From Bacteroidales bacterium (GTDB lineage Bacteria > Bacteroidota > Bacteroidia > Bacteroidales > P3), in the NCBI GenBank assembly GCA_017477025.1, contig JAFUYA010000003.1, forward strand, positions 1 through 41,234: a stretch of 41,234 bases of DNA, written 5' to 3'. How positions within the stretch are numbered: position 1 is the first letter of the stretch; the number at the start of each line of letters is the position of its first letter. The position numbers and the translations under genes were made by a program. Of the stretch, positions 20,713 through 29,551 are shown one piece after another. Under the pieces are notes generated by a model. That model had not been told where the DNA came from. It searched no databases and was given only the letters and a program-made list of their open reading frames with translations.

Positions 20713-22437
20713 ATGGCTAATAAAGTTGATGTTTTATTATCTCGACATCAAAAGTTAAAATCTGAAAAGGCCACACTCCATGGGATTTATGAACTTATTA
20801 GCGAGTATGTATTTAACAAAAAATATAATTTAGAGAAAACTCCTAACGGTGGTATTTTCGTGGACGGGGATATATACGATAATACCGGGTTGAGAGCAAA
20901 TAGCATAATGGCTAATGTAATGGTTAATAACCTTTGGCCTAACGGACCGCGTACATTTAAGGTAAAACCTACGTGGGATACTTCTGATACACAGGAGATA
21001 AAAGCATGGTTTAAACATGTAAATTCTCAAATGCACACTATTATGGATAATACGAGGGCCGGATTAGTTACGGCTCTTGATGAGTATATGTTGGATCAAG
21101 GCTCTTTTGGTATTTCCGGTATTTATGTATCGGAGGATGAAACTGATTTGAGTTGTCCTATCAGATATACCGCATGGGATATTAAATCTATGTGTGTTGA
21201 TGAGGGTACAGACGGTTTAATAGATACTGTTTTTGTTGAGATTGAAATGACTATCAGAAATGCAGTAAAAGAGTATGGCTTAGAAAATTTAGGCTCTAAA
21301 ACTCAAAAGGCATTTCTTGACGGAAATTTAGAGGATAAGATAAAAGTATTACACGTTATCGAGCCTCGACTTGACAGAAACCCTAAAAAATACGGGGCTA
21401 AAGATATGCCTATTGCCTCTATTCATATTGAGATATGCAGTAGGAAAATTATTAAAGAGAGCGGCTTTGAGGAAATGCCGGTATTTGTCGGTAGGTTTAT
21501 CAAAGTTTTAGGAGAAAAATACGGGCGCTCTCCGGCTATGGTCGCTATGCCGGATATTCTTGAGGCTAATGCTACAAGAGAGGCTATTAGTATTGCGACA
21601 GAAAAACAATTAGATCCACCGTTGGCCGTTTATGATGACGGCTCATTAGGTGCCGGAACTATTGAAACAAGCGCCGGAGCAATCAATGTATTTTCTGTAT
21701 CGGGCCGCATAAATAACGGTAAACCGATAGAGCCTCTTTATACCGTAGGAGAATTACAAAGTTCGTATAATCACATTGAAACTTTAAAAGAGTCTATCAA
21801 TAATCATTTTTATCTTGATAGGCTTTTGGACTTTAACAATGAGACTCGTATGACTTTTGGGGAGGCTCAATTAAGAAATGCCCTCAGAGGTCAATCTTTA
21901 GGTACTTTTTATGCAAGACAGGAAATGGAGGTTATTACTCCGATGATAAAACGTACATTTAATATCCTGTTAAAAAGAGGATTATTTGGCGTTTTACAAA
22001 ATTCTATTGAGGAATTGGAATTATTAAAAAGAGGCATTAGACCTATTTATATTCCGGAGGAAATCGCTCAAAGAATACTTAGCGGCTTAGATGTTTATGA
22101 CCTCGATTTTATCTCTCCGGCTAAAAGAACTATGCAGAGTGAGGAGTTACAGGGAACTATTGAAACGGCCAATTTTGCCGTAAGTGTAGCCGCCGCAGTA
22201 CCGGAAATTTTGGATAATATTGATACTGACGAAATGTTACGCCGTATCGCTAAATTGTCCGGAGCGGACGAGGATATGCTTAAAGATATGCAAACTGTAC
22301 AATCCATACGTAAAGCGAGGGCAGAGCAACAGGCTCAGATTATGCAATTAGAACAAGCAAGACAACAATCTGAAATTGGTAGAAATGTTGCACAGATTAA
22401 CTCAATGCAAAATGCGAATAACGGAGCGGCGGCATAA
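20713..22437 (+). CDS. Portal (head-to-tail connecting) protein
   Basis: 574 residues, the usual size of T7/BPP-1-type head-tail connectors. The N-terminus (LLSRHQKLKSEKATLHGIYELISEYVF) and later segments such as YDNTGLRANSIMANVMVNNLWP, GRSPAMVAMPDILEANATREA and LDRLLDFNNETRMTFGEAQLRNALRG are typical of the family. The C-terminus is a Gln-rich helix. Twelve copies would form the ring through which DNA is packed and ejected. GGGAGG precedes the ATG. Confidence 0.95.
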   Translation: MANKVDVLLSRHQKLKSEKATLHGIYELISEYVFNKKYNLEKTPNGGIFVDGDIYDNTGLRANSIMANVMVNNLWPNGPRTFKVKPTWDTSDTQEIKAWFKHVNSQMHTIMDNTRAGLVTALDEYMLDQGSFGISGIYVSEDETDLSCPIRYTAWDIKSMCVDEGTDGLIDTVFVEIEMTIRNAVKEYGLENLGSKTQKAFLDGNLEDKIKVLHVIEPRLDRNPKKYGAKDMPIASIHIEICSRKIIKESGFEEMPVFVGRFIKVLGEKYGRSPAMVAMPDILEANATREAISIATEKQLDPPLAVYDDGSLGAGTIETSAGAINVFSVSGRINNGKPIEPLYTVGELQSSYNHIETLKESINNHFYLDRLLDFNNETRMTFGEAQLRNALRGQSLGTFYARQEMEVITPMIKRTFNILLKRGLFGVLQNSIEELELLKRGIRPIYIPEEIAQRILSGLDVYDLDFISPAKRTMQSEELQGTIETANFAVSVAAAVPEILDNIDTDEMLRRIAKLSGADEDMLKDMQTVQSIRKARAEQQAQIMQLEQARQQSEIGRNVAQINSMQNANNGAAA

Positions 22438-22754
22438 TGGCGGAAAAAGAAAATAAAAAGGAAATCAAGACTAATCAAGTGAGTCCGGATATTAACCAAG
22501 TAAAGCGGGTAATTAACCGTCTCGCTCAAAGTCCGGACGGGAAAGTATTTTTTAATTTCCTAATGCTAAAATGTGGATTTGGTAATTCAAGTTTAGTTTT
22601 AGACATAAATACACAGGAGATAAATACTAACTCGTCCCTGTATAATGAGGCCCGTAAAACCGTATATTATGAAATACGTAGGCTCATAGATAAAGAACAG
22701 TTAAAGGAAATAGAGTACATGCAATTAAAGGAGGACTTAAACAATGATACTTAG
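22437..22754 (+). CDS. Bbp19-like structural protein, 105 aa
   Basis: A Lys-rich N-terminus followed by KVFFNFLMLKCGFGNSSLV and the helix EARKTVYYEIRRLIDKEQL. This pattern resembles the Bbp19-like domain found between portal and scaffold in BPP-1-type phages. It probably has a minor role in head assembly. Start overlaps the portal stop by one base and its end overlaps the scaffold start by 11 bases, which fits tight translational coupling. Family call moderate. Confidence 0.7.
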   Translation: MAEKENKKEIKTNQVSPDINQVKRVINRLAQSPDGKVFFNFLMLKCGFGNSSLVLDINTQEINTNSSLYNEARKTVYYEIRRLIDKEQLKEIEYMQLKEDLNNDT

Positions 22755-23703
22755 AGAACAAATTTTACATGCGATTGGCCCATGCTATTTTGCAGATGAC
22801 GGGGGAGACGGCGGCGCCGGAGGCGGTGGAGGTGCCGGCTCTGAATATGATGTAAACGGTAACGGAGGAGACGGGGGAGACGGCGGCTCTGACGGAGGCC
22901 AAAATTTTGATTTTGGGGAATTTAAAAATACTTATGCTAAGGATTATTTAGATAAACCTTATATGCAAGCCATAGACTCTCCGGAAAGATTATTTAAGGA
23001 ATTTGATAATGCTCAAAATCTTATAGGTAAAAAAATTAGCATACCCGGACCGGAGGCTACTGATAAAGAGCAAGATGATTATTTGGATATGATTAGGCCA
23101 AAAGATAAAAGCATTTACAAATTGCCGGAGTCTCATTTACCGGATAATCTAAAAGGTTTTCATAATGAGGGCTTTGAGGATAAAATTACTGATTTATTCC
23201 AAAAAGCCGCTTTAACTCCAAAGCAAGCAAGTATTTTGGCTGAGGGCTACGATAACCTTATGCTTAATGCTAATGGGGAGGCTATGGCCCAATTTGCTGA
23301 AATGCAGAAAGCACAGGCTATGGCTGACGCTGATTATAACGCTCTCGCTGATAAGACATGGGGAACTGAGAGAGAGGCCGTACAAAATGTGGCTAAGGCT
23401 TTATTACAACAATTTACTCCTCCGGAATTTAAGCCGGGGTTAGATAGTTTAAGTAATGAAAACTTAGTTATCATGGCAAGTGTTTTAAAAGGTGTGTCCG
23501 ATAAATACATTAGTCAAGACGATTTGAACGCTCTAAAAGGTACAGGACATAACTCACAAAGTATTGACTCATTAAAGAGTGAGGCTCAAAATAAAATGGC
23601 TACTTTAATGAATATGGACGCGACAGATCCAAAATATGACACTCTTAAACAAGAGGTAGATGAGATTTACGGACGAATAGGCAAATTGAGTGGCGACAAG
23701 TAA
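22744..23703 (+). CDS. Scaffolding protein
   Basis: 319 residues. A Gly/Asp-rich low-complexity stretch (about 20-55) is followed by an acidic, helical body with DYLDMIRPKDKSIYKLPE, AALTPKQASILAEGYDN and TWGTEREAVQNVAKALLQQFTPPE, and a helical C-terminus (PKYDTLKQEVDEIYGRIGKL). This pattern is typical of podovirus scaffolds lying between portal and capsid. It directs capsid assembly and leaves. GGAGG precedes the ATG. A strong terminator follows. Confidence 0.88.
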   Translation: MILREQILHAIGPCYFADDGGDGGAGGGGGAGSEYDVNGNGGDGGDGGSDGGQNFDFGEFKNTYAKDYLDKPYMQAIDSPERLFKEFDNAQNLIGKKISIPGPEATDKEQDDYLDMIRPKDKSIYKLPESHLPDNLKGFHNEGFEDKITDLFQKAALTPKQASILAEGYDNLMLNANGEAMAQFAEMQKAQAMADADYNALADKTWGTEREAVQNVAKALLQQFTPPEFKPGLDSLSNENLVIMASVLKGVSDKYISQDDLNALKGTGHNSQSIDSLKSEAQNKMATLMNMDATDPKYDTLKQEVDEIYGRIGKLSGDK

Positions 23704-23723
23704 AACCGTAATTTTTTCATGTG

Positions 23724-23751
23724 ATGAGGGGTTAGCGCCCCTCATTTTTTT
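23724..23751 (+). terminator. Terminator between scaffold and capsid genes
   Basis: ATGAGGGG (23724-23731) and CCCCTCAT (23738-23745) with a six-base loop and a run of T. It separates the first late transcript from the capsid transcript, which has its own promoter. Confidence 0.85.
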
Positions 23752-23805
23752 ATGTTAAACCAAAGTAAACACTATTCAACGAAATAAATATTTTTTAATA
23801 AATTA

Positions 23806-23834
23806 TTGATAAAATTTGCATTATCGTTTATTAT
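23806..23834 (+). promoter_or_regulatory. Capsid operon promoter
   Basis: TTGATA (23806-23811), 17-base spacer, TATTAT (23829-23834), with the same 17-base sequence at the -10 (23820-23836) as the packaging promoter. Transcription should start near 23841, right at the structured leader. Confidence 0.75.
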
Positions 23835-23840
23835 GTAATC

Positions 23841-23943
23841 AACGGGTAGCCATATTAGGTCCGTTTGATGATAAAAAATGTTATCCTGTAACACAAGCAG
23901 TATCTTGTGAGGTAACGTCCGTTTAACGGGTAGCGAAACCGAT
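23841..23943 (+). promoter_or_regulatory. Structured leader of the capsid mRNA
   Basis: Two copies of AACGGGTAGC (23841-23850 and 23925-23934) and two of GTCCGTTT (23859-23866 and 23917-23924) can pair in alternative ways: AACGG/CCGTT close together, or across the leader. Between lies a stable hairpin, CACAAG/CTTGTG (23892-23909) framed by GTTA/TAAC (23880-23916). It is followed by a leader box and the capsid ribosome site. Confidence 0.6.
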
Positions 23944-23953
23944 TGTCGAATAC
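23944..23953 (+). promoter_or_regulatory. Leader box TGTCGAATAC
   Basis: 38 bases before the major capsid ATG, after the structured leader. About 18 pairs with the small RNA including one U-G. Confidence 0.75.
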
Positions 23954-23991
23954 TTAAACTCAAAAATTTAAAAAATCGGAGGAGCAAAAAT

Positions 23992-24879
23992 ATGGCAGGT
24001 CAAACTATTGATAATGCACTAAAAATCCAATTTGGCGATATGGTGCATATTAAGGCTCAACAAGTTAAAGCACGTATGAGACCTTATGTACAGATTTTAA
24101 AAATGAATGGCGATAAATTCGCTTATGACGGATTGGGAGATGTTGAGGCTACTGAGGTTAAAGGTAGAATACAACCGGTAGTATTCCAAGACATTGAACA
24201 CTTGAGACGTAAAATCACTCGCAGACGTTTTGCAATTACTTTACCTATCGACTCATCTGATATTAGAGGTGCGTTGTTAGATCCTAAAGGCTTATATGCA
24301 AAATCAATCGTTGCGGGCCTTGAAAGACGTTTTGATAGATTAGTCGTTGAGGCTATGTTCGCTGACGTTTGGACAGGTAGAGATTTTGAAACTAAATTGA
24401 CAGCGGCTCAAGACGGCGTTGTTACCGTTAATGCTACGGGTGGTTTAACTTATGAAAAATTACTCGAAATCCAAGAAAATTGGATTGACGCTGACGTAGG
24501 TACTGATATGCCGGTTAAGAAAGTTTTAGGTATCACAGGGGAAGAACATACCGCCCTAATGAGTGAAACTAAACTTATTTCCGGAGACTACTCTCGTCAA
24601 TATGTTGTTGATAAGGGAGAAATCCAAAACGCAGTTGGCTTAGATATTGTTAAATTCGCGGCTGACGCTCGTAATCCTATTATACCGGTTATAAGCGGTA
24701 CAAGACAATGTTTTGCCGCTACAACTGAGGGTATTGCGGTTGGCGTTTCAGTAGTAAATCTTGACATTAAGGAAAGAAATGATTACTACGAAACAACTCA
24801 AGTACAGGCTATACTCGAAATGGGTGCAGTTCGTACAGAGGGTGTACAGATACAAAAAGTTACTACTACGGCTACTTAA
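23992..24879 (+). CDS. Major capsid protein (BPP-1-like)
   Basis: 295 residues beginning AGQTIDNALKIQFGDMVHIKAQQ. The segment LRRKITRRRFAITLPIDSSDIRGALLDPKG and the body with PVIPVISGTRQ... type turns match capsid proteins of BPP-1-type podoviruses (HK97 fold). Hundreds of copies would form the shell. A GGAGGAG ribosome site, its own promoter and a long structured leader fit very high, specially timed expression. The next gene looks like its cement protein. Confidence 0.88.
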   Translation: MAGQTIDNALKIQFGDMVHIKAQQVKARMRPYVQILKMNGDKFAYDGLGDVEATEVKGRIQPVVFQDIEHLRRKITRRRFAITLPIDSSDIRGALLDPKGLYAKSIVAGLERRFDRLVVEAMFADVWTGRDFETKLTAAQDGVVTVNATGGLTYEKLLEIQENWIDADVGTDMPVKKVLGITGEEHTALMSETKLISGDYSRQYVVDKGEIQNAVGLDIVKFAADARNPIIPVISGTRQCFAATTEGIAVGVSVVNLDIKERNDYYETTQVQAILEMGAVRTEGVQIQKVTTTAT

Positions 24880-24931
24880 TCAGTAGCCTTAGTGGTTAGT
24901 TAGATAATTTAATCATAAGGAGAAATTACAA

Positions 24932-25426
24932 ATGGCAGTAGTAGATATATACGTAAATGACGATACCGAAAAAGGTAAATTGGCTCAAGCCGCTAAATGT
25001 CATGGTAATAAAGTTGTTACTATCGTACAGACTTTTGAAACCGGCGCAAGCGACTCAGCAAACTCTGTTTACAGAGTATTCCCGGATTTAAACCCTTGCT
25101 TAATTCCGGTTGATATTAAGATTTTGAATGATGTAATCGGTGCAAGTACAAATGATGTGGACTTAGGCCTCTATTGTGGGGACAAAGGTGCGGTAATTGA
25201 TAAAGATTGTTTATATGACGGTTTAGATTTACATACCGGTCATACAACAACTCCGGCAAACGGTTTAGCGGCAGTTGATCCCGCTGACAGATGTAAGCAA
25301 TTATACGAACTTGCCGGCCATACCCTCGCTAACAGAAAAGACACATACGATATAGCAATCACAGTAAATACCGCTCCAAGCGCGGCGGGTACTGTAACAG
25401 TTATAGGTACTTTTGTACAGGGCTAA
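24932..25426 (+). CDS. Capsid cement/decoration protein (Bbp16-like)
   Basis: 164 residues, beta-rich: VVDIYVNDDTEKGKLAQAA, then Gly/Thr/Val strands, ending TVTVIGTFVQG. Directly follows the capsid gene with AAGGAGA at its start, like Bbp16 after Bbp17 in BPP-1, where it stabilises the shell. The family call comes from placement and general pattern; another minor head protein is possible. A hairpin follows the gene. Confidence 0.7.
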   Translation: MAVVDIYVNDDTEKGKLAQAAKCHGNKVVTIVQTFETGASDSANSVYRVFPDLNPCLIPVDIKILNDVIGASTNDVDLGLYCGDKGAVIDKDCLYDGLDLHTGHTTTPANGLAAVDPADRCKQLYELAGHTLANRKDTYDIAITVNTAPSAAGTVTVIGTFVQG

Positions 25427-25460
25427 TGGATAGCAAAAAGTATTTTATGAATTTAATAAT

Positions 25461-25484
25461 AAAGTGCGCCCTCGTGCGCACTTT
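25461..25484 (+). terminator. Hairpin after the cement gene
   Basis: AAAGTGCGC (25461-25469) pairs with GCGCACTTT (25476-25484), loop six bases. The T-run is weak, so it may slow rather than stop transcription, lowering tail gene output relative to capsid. Confidence 0.6.
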
Positions 25485-25501
25485 ACTTATAAGGAGATAA
25501 C

Positions 25502-26149
25502 ATGGCTCAGACAGGGGTAAAAACGGCAGTAGATATATGTAATATTGCTATGGATCATCTTAACGAAAAGGCGGATGTAGCAAATATTGAAAATCCGGAA
25601 ACGGATAACGAGAAGTTATGCGCGAGACATTATTACGTAGTATTGGAATACATACTACGTAATTACGTTTGGAATTTTGCTAAAGGCAGAAAAATAATTA
25701 TGAGAGACGCATTAAATACTCCGGAATTTGATTACTCAGACGCCTACGTATTGCCTAATGATTTTCTAAGGCTGATAAGTTGGGATGAGCATAATTCTTT
25801 AATTGACTTAGATTTTGATTTAACGGGAGAACACTTGCTTTTAAATAATGATGAGGCTCCGTCCGTTAAATTGCGATATATAAAAAGAGTTGATGACGTG
25901 AGATTATTTGACGCCGGGTTTGTACAATTATTTTCGTTGTATTTGGCTTTGAATATTGCTTTTAAGAAAACCGGAAAACAAACTCTCATGGATAGATTAG
26001 CGAAACAGATAGAGGCCGCAGAGGCTAAAATCATCTCAATAGACGGTCAAGAGAGACCGCCTCAAAGAATACAGAGGAGTAAATATCGCCGCGCTCGTAA
26101 TATGGTCGGTACGAGTAGTGCCTCAAAATATTTAATTTTTAGGGATTAG
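25502..26149 (+). CDS. Tail tubular protein A-like (head-tail adaptor)
   Basis: 215 residues. The start TAVDICNIAMDHLNEKADVANIENP, then ARHYYVVLEYILRNYVWNFAKGRK and YVLPNDFLRLISWDE are strongly typical of T7 gp11/P22 gp4-like adaptors that bind below the portal and carry the tail nozzle. AAGGAGA precedes the ATG. Next to the nozzle gene, as expected. Confidence 0.9.
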   Translation: MAQTGVKTAVDICNIAMDHLNEKADVANIENPETDNEKLCARHYYVVLEYILRNYVWNFAKGRKIIMRDALNTPEFDYSDAYVLPNDFLRLISWDEHNSLIDLDFDLTGEHLLLNNDEAPSVKLRYIKRVDDVRLFDAGFVQLFSLYLALNIAFKKTGKQTLMDRLAKQIEAAEAKIISIDGQERPPQRIQRSKYRRARNMVGTSSASKYLIFRD

Positions 26150-26153
26150 AAAC

Positions 26154-28520
26154 ATGCCGGACGTAAATCAAACTTGTATGAATTTTGTAGGGGGAGAATT
26201 AGGCCCCTCCGTTGGTGCGAGAAGTGATATTAAAGTTTATGCCAATGGTTGCGCTCGCATAGAAAATTTTATACTTGAGGCAACGGGCCCGGCAAAATAT
26301 AGAACGGGTACTCGTTTTGTTAATCCTACAAAAAATAATTCTTTAGGGCGTTTAATACCTTTTCAGTTCTCAGATGAGCAAGCATATTTAGTAGAATGTA
26401 CTCCGGGATATTTCCGTTTTTATAAAGACGAAAGTATTATCGTTGAGAATGATAAATCAATTACGGCGGTTGATGTTGCTACGGGAGAATTTACAATAGT
26501 CTCTCATGGATTTTCAGACGGGGATGAGATTTTTCTTAATGACTTAGTAGGCTCAATAGATGTATTAAACGGCCGCTCTTATTTTATTGCGAACTCTACG
26601 AGCAATACATTTACATTACAAGATGAGGATGAGGAGGATATTGATACAACGGATTTAACATATACCTCCGGAGGTACTGTAAATAAAATCTATGAAATAA
26701 CCAATCCTTATACAGATATTACGGGCTTGTCGGATGAGGAGATTATGGAGTATCTACATAAGATACAATTTGCTCAAAACGCTGATACGTCTTATTTTGT
26801 ACATCCTAAATATCCTCCGAGAAAATTAACACGTACCGGCCATACAAATTGGACGTTTAATACATTTGCTCGTACAAGTGATCCATTTACGGGTACGGGA
26901 AAATACCCTCACTCCGTTTGCTTTGACGGAGCCGGCAGACTTATTTATGGTGGTACGGATGATGATCCGGAAATGATGATAATGAGTCGCGGCCCTAAAT
27001 CAGATGACGGGACTCCGAGATATGATGATTTTACAACAGGCAATTTAGCCAATGACGCTATTAAAGTTTTCTTAAATCCCTCACAGGGTAAAGTAGAGTC
27101 TATTCAATGGCTGACGGCTAACGATAGATATTTCTTAGTAGGAACTTTTGGCGGTGTTCGTAGGGTTGTGAGTGCTGACGGGTACGACTCAGCATTTAGC
27201 GCTGAGAGTGGGGTATTGATTAGGCCTATCGACTCTTGCGGTTGTGAAAAGGTTAAGCCTGTCCCTCGAGGAAACTCTTTATTTTATCTCCAAAGAGGCG
27301 GCTTGATATTGCGTTGCTTAGAGTATGATTTATATTATGACTCTTATAAAGCAACGGATAAAAATTTGGTATCGGATTTAATTTTAGACGGTGGTACAAG
27401 AGAGATCGTATTCCAACAAAGTAGGCCGGACATTTTATGGCACGTTAGAAAAGACGGTAAGTTAATCGGCTTAACATACCATGAGTCTGAGGATATTTCC
27501 GGTTGGCATAGACAGATTATAGGCGGCATAAATTGTAAAGTTATTAGTGCCGGCATTATGCCTCGTAAAGATAACTATGAGCAATTATGGTTAATCGTTG
27601 AAAGATATATTAACGGTAAGACAAGACGCTATGTAGAATTTATTACGGATTTTGAAAAATATAAAACGCTTGAGGATTTTTATACGGATGATAGTAATGA
27701 GAGTGTCGATAAAGAGCGTTGGAGTAACGATATGTACCAAAGACAGAAGTTAGAAAGTCATTTAGATAGTTGTCTGACTTATGACGGAAGTCGGTTAGGT
27801 ATTGATACTGATACAACATTAACGATAGGTACTCCGGATACTAATAAGGTGGTAACGGTAACGAGTAGTAATTCTCTTTTTGACGCTGAGGATGTTGATC
27901 GTGAAATATGGCGTATTCATGATGAGGACGGTACGGGTAGCGGCCGTATGACTATTGTCGAATACACAAATGCTACAACAGTTAAATGTTTATTATCAAG
28001 TAATTTTGATAAATCATCTTTGGCTCCGGGAGAATGGACTTTAACAACATCTAAAATTAGCGGCTTGCAACATTTAGAGGGCGAGACGGTTAGTGTTGTT
28101 ACTGACGGTGCGCTCCATAATGATAGAGTCGTTACGGACGGAAAAATCACATTAGATAATCAAGCGGACGTTGTACATATCGGATATTCATACAGAGGGT
28201 TATTAAAAACTATGAATATTCAAGCCGGAGGGACAACAGGCTCAGCACAAAATAAACCTCGTCATGTATTTAAGGTTGTATTTGAATTTTTGAATACATT
28301 AGGGGTTAAGTACGGTACGAGCCTTTACGATTTATCTAAAGTTGCTTTTCGTAAGGCTGAGCATAAAACTAACAGGCCGAGTCCTCTTTTTTCCGGAAAT
28401 ATGAGAGAGGATGTAAGGGATAATACAGAGTACAGAAAATTTTGTTATGTCGTACAGGATGTACCTCTACCATGTACGATACAGGCAATAGATATTTTTA
28501 TGGAGACTATTGATGAGTAA
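26154..28520 (+). CDS. Tail nozzle / tubular protein B-like
   Basis: 788 residues. The N-terminus NQTCMNFVGGELGPSVGARSDIKVYANGCARIENFI and LEATGPAKYRTGTRFV are the hallmark of podovirus nozzle proteins (T7 gp12/BPP-1-like). The middle has FTIVSHGFSDGDEIFLNDL, a small FCCH-like fold often noted in this family, followed by propeller-type segments (DPEMMIMSRGPKSDDGTPRYDDFTTG). It forms the tube end through which DNA leaves. A TGTCGAATAC copy at 27956-27965 lies in its coding region. Confidence 0.9.
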   Translation: MPDVNQTCMNFVGGELGPSVGARSDIKVYANGCARIENFILEATGPAKYRTGTRFVNPTKNNSLGRLIPFQFSDEQAYLVECTPGYFRFYKDESIIVENDKSITAVDVATGEFTIVSHGFSDGDEIFLNDLVGSIDVLNGRSYFIANSTSNTFTLQDEDEEDIDTTDLTYTSGGTVNKIYEITNPYTDITGLSDEEIMEYLHKIQFAQNADTSYFVHPKYPPRKLTRTGHTNWTFNTFARTSDPFTGTGKYPHSVCFDGAGRLIYGGTDDDPEMMIMSRGPKSDDGTPRYDDFTTGNLANDAIKVFLNPSQGKVESIQWLTANDRYFLVGTFGGVRRVVSADGYDSAFSAESGVLIRPIDSCGCEKVKPVPRGNSLFYLQRGGLILRCLEYDLYYDSYKATDKNLVSDLILDGGTREIVFQQSRPDILWHVRKDGKLIGLTYHESEDISGWHRQIIGGINCKVISAGIMPRKDNYEQLWLIVERYINGKTRRYVEFITDFEKYKTLEDFYTDDSNESVDKERWSNDMYQRQKLESHLDSCLTYDGSRLGIDTDTTLTIGTPDTNKVVTVTSSNSLFDAEDVDREIWRIHDEDGTGSGRMTIVEYTNATTVKCLLSSNFDKSSLAPGEWTLTTSKISGLQHLEGETVSVVTDGALHNDRVVTDGKITLDNQADVVHIGYSYRGLLKTMNIQAGGTTGSAQNKPRHVFKVVFEFLNTLGVKYGTSLYDLSKVAFRKAEHKTNRPSPLFSGNMREDVRDNTEYRKFCYVVQDVPLPCTIQAIDIFMETIDE
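27956..27965 (+). promoter_or_regulatory. TGTCGAATAC copy inside the nozzle gene
   Basis: The only exact copy not placed near a start codon. It reads in frame as VEYT. Its flank lacks the TCAAACAA part, leaving 12 contiguous pairs with the small RNA. May be chance, or an internal target site. Confidence 0.3.
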
Positions 28521-28959
28521 AGCGATTGTAATACCTTTTAAAGCAGAACATGTAGAAGTAATGGACGTTAGAGACTATGAGTTGAATACAACTTTTACGC
28601 TCGCTAATGTTCAAACGGCTTTGAAAGTTTTTGAAATGAGCAAAAAAGCCGGTACTATAATTTGCGAGGGTAGAGTAATTGCTATCATGGGAGTCCAAGA
28701 TTTATGGCCCGGAGTATGTGAATTATGGGTACTACCGTCAAAATATTTACATGAGTACGTATTCCAATTTTCTCGTACTATCTTAAAGGCTATGAACTCC
28801 GGAATATTAAACGGTTATCATAGGATACAAATTAGGGCCACAGATGATGAGTTACATAATCGTTGGCTAAAATTTTTGAAATTTGAAAAAGAGGGAACTC
28901 TTAGAAAATATGATAACTTAGGTAACGATATGAATATATGGGCGAGGGTAAAAGAATGA
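28513..28959 (+). CDS. GNAT-like acetyltransferase-type phage protein
   Basis: 148 residues from ATG at 28513, overlapping the nozzle stop. It starts KAIVIPFKAEHVEVMDVRDYE and ends HNRWLKFLKFEKEGTLRKYDNLGNDMNIWARV, the C-terminal pattern of GNAT folds (a helix, then Phe-Glu-Lys-Glu-Gly, then a strand). The middle (GRVIAIMGVQDLWPGVCELWVLP) would hold beta strands 2-4. Similar proteins lie in the tail regions of BPP-1/T7-type phages (gp13-like). It may modify a virion or host protein, or have lost catalysis and act in assembly. Confidence 0.75.
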   Translation: MSKAIVIPFKAEHVEVMDVRDYELNTTFTLANVQTALKVFEMSKKAGTIICEGRVIAIMGVQDLWPGVCELWVLPSKYLHEYVFQFSRTILKAMNSGILNGYHRIQIRATDDELHNRWLKFLKFEKEGTLRKYDNLGNDMNIWARVKE

Positions 28960-29543
28960 GTACAGGAGCATTAGTAGCGCTAACCGCCGTATCAGCCGGT
29001 ATGTCAATCGTACAGGGAATACAACAACACTCCGCTAATACTGAGGCCGGTATTGCATATATGAGACAGGCTCAAATAGCGAGAAATGAAAACGATTTAG
29101 CGATACAACAAAAAAGACGTGAAATAGATAAAGTGGCCGCTCAGCAAGTAATGGCTATGGCTAAAAACGGAATGGATACCGGCAGAGGTACCCCATTAGA
29201 AATTTTGCATGAGACGGCAGTTTTAGGGCAACAGGAAATTGATATGTTACGTTTACAGGGCAACGCTCAAGTAAGTTACTATCAATCATTAGGTAAACAA
29301 CAATTCAATAACGGGCGTAATGCTTTGTTAGGTGGATTTACTGACGCCTTAACTACGGTAGCAACAACCGCTATGAGCGCAAAAGCGGCCGGTCTTAAAA
29401 TGGGAGGCGGTACAACAAAAGCCGCTAATGTAAGTTGGGGTACAACGGCAAGCGGCTCATCAGTTGGTACATCAAGTACGGCCACACTCTTTGGAGGAGT
29501 TAAGACTAATGTATATGCTCCGTTGAGTTCGGGAATTTCATAG
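28956..29543 (+). CDS. Internal virion protein, gp14-like
   Basis: 195 residues from ATG at 28956 (ATGA overlap with the previous stop; GAGGG upstream). A hydrophobic N-terminal segment (TGALVALTAVSAGMSIVQGIQ) is followed by a long amphipathic helix rich in Gln/Arg/Ala (YMRQAQIARNENDLAIQQKR) and MAKNGMDTGRGTPLEIL. This is the pattern of T7 gp14-type ejection proteins, which enter the host membrane to form a DNA channel. The Gly/Ser-rich C-terminus is low complexity. Confidence 0.85.
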   Translation: MSTGALVALTAVSAGMSIVQGIQQHSANTEAGIAYMRQAQIARNENDLAIQQKRREIDKVAAQQVMAMAKNGMDTGRGTPLEILHETAVLGQQEIDMLRLQGNAQVSYYQSLGKQQFNNGRNALLGGFTDALTTVATTAMSAKAAGLKMGGGTTKAANVSWGTTASGSSVGTSSTATLFGGVKTNVYAPLSSGIS

Positions 29544-29551
29544 GAGGAGAT

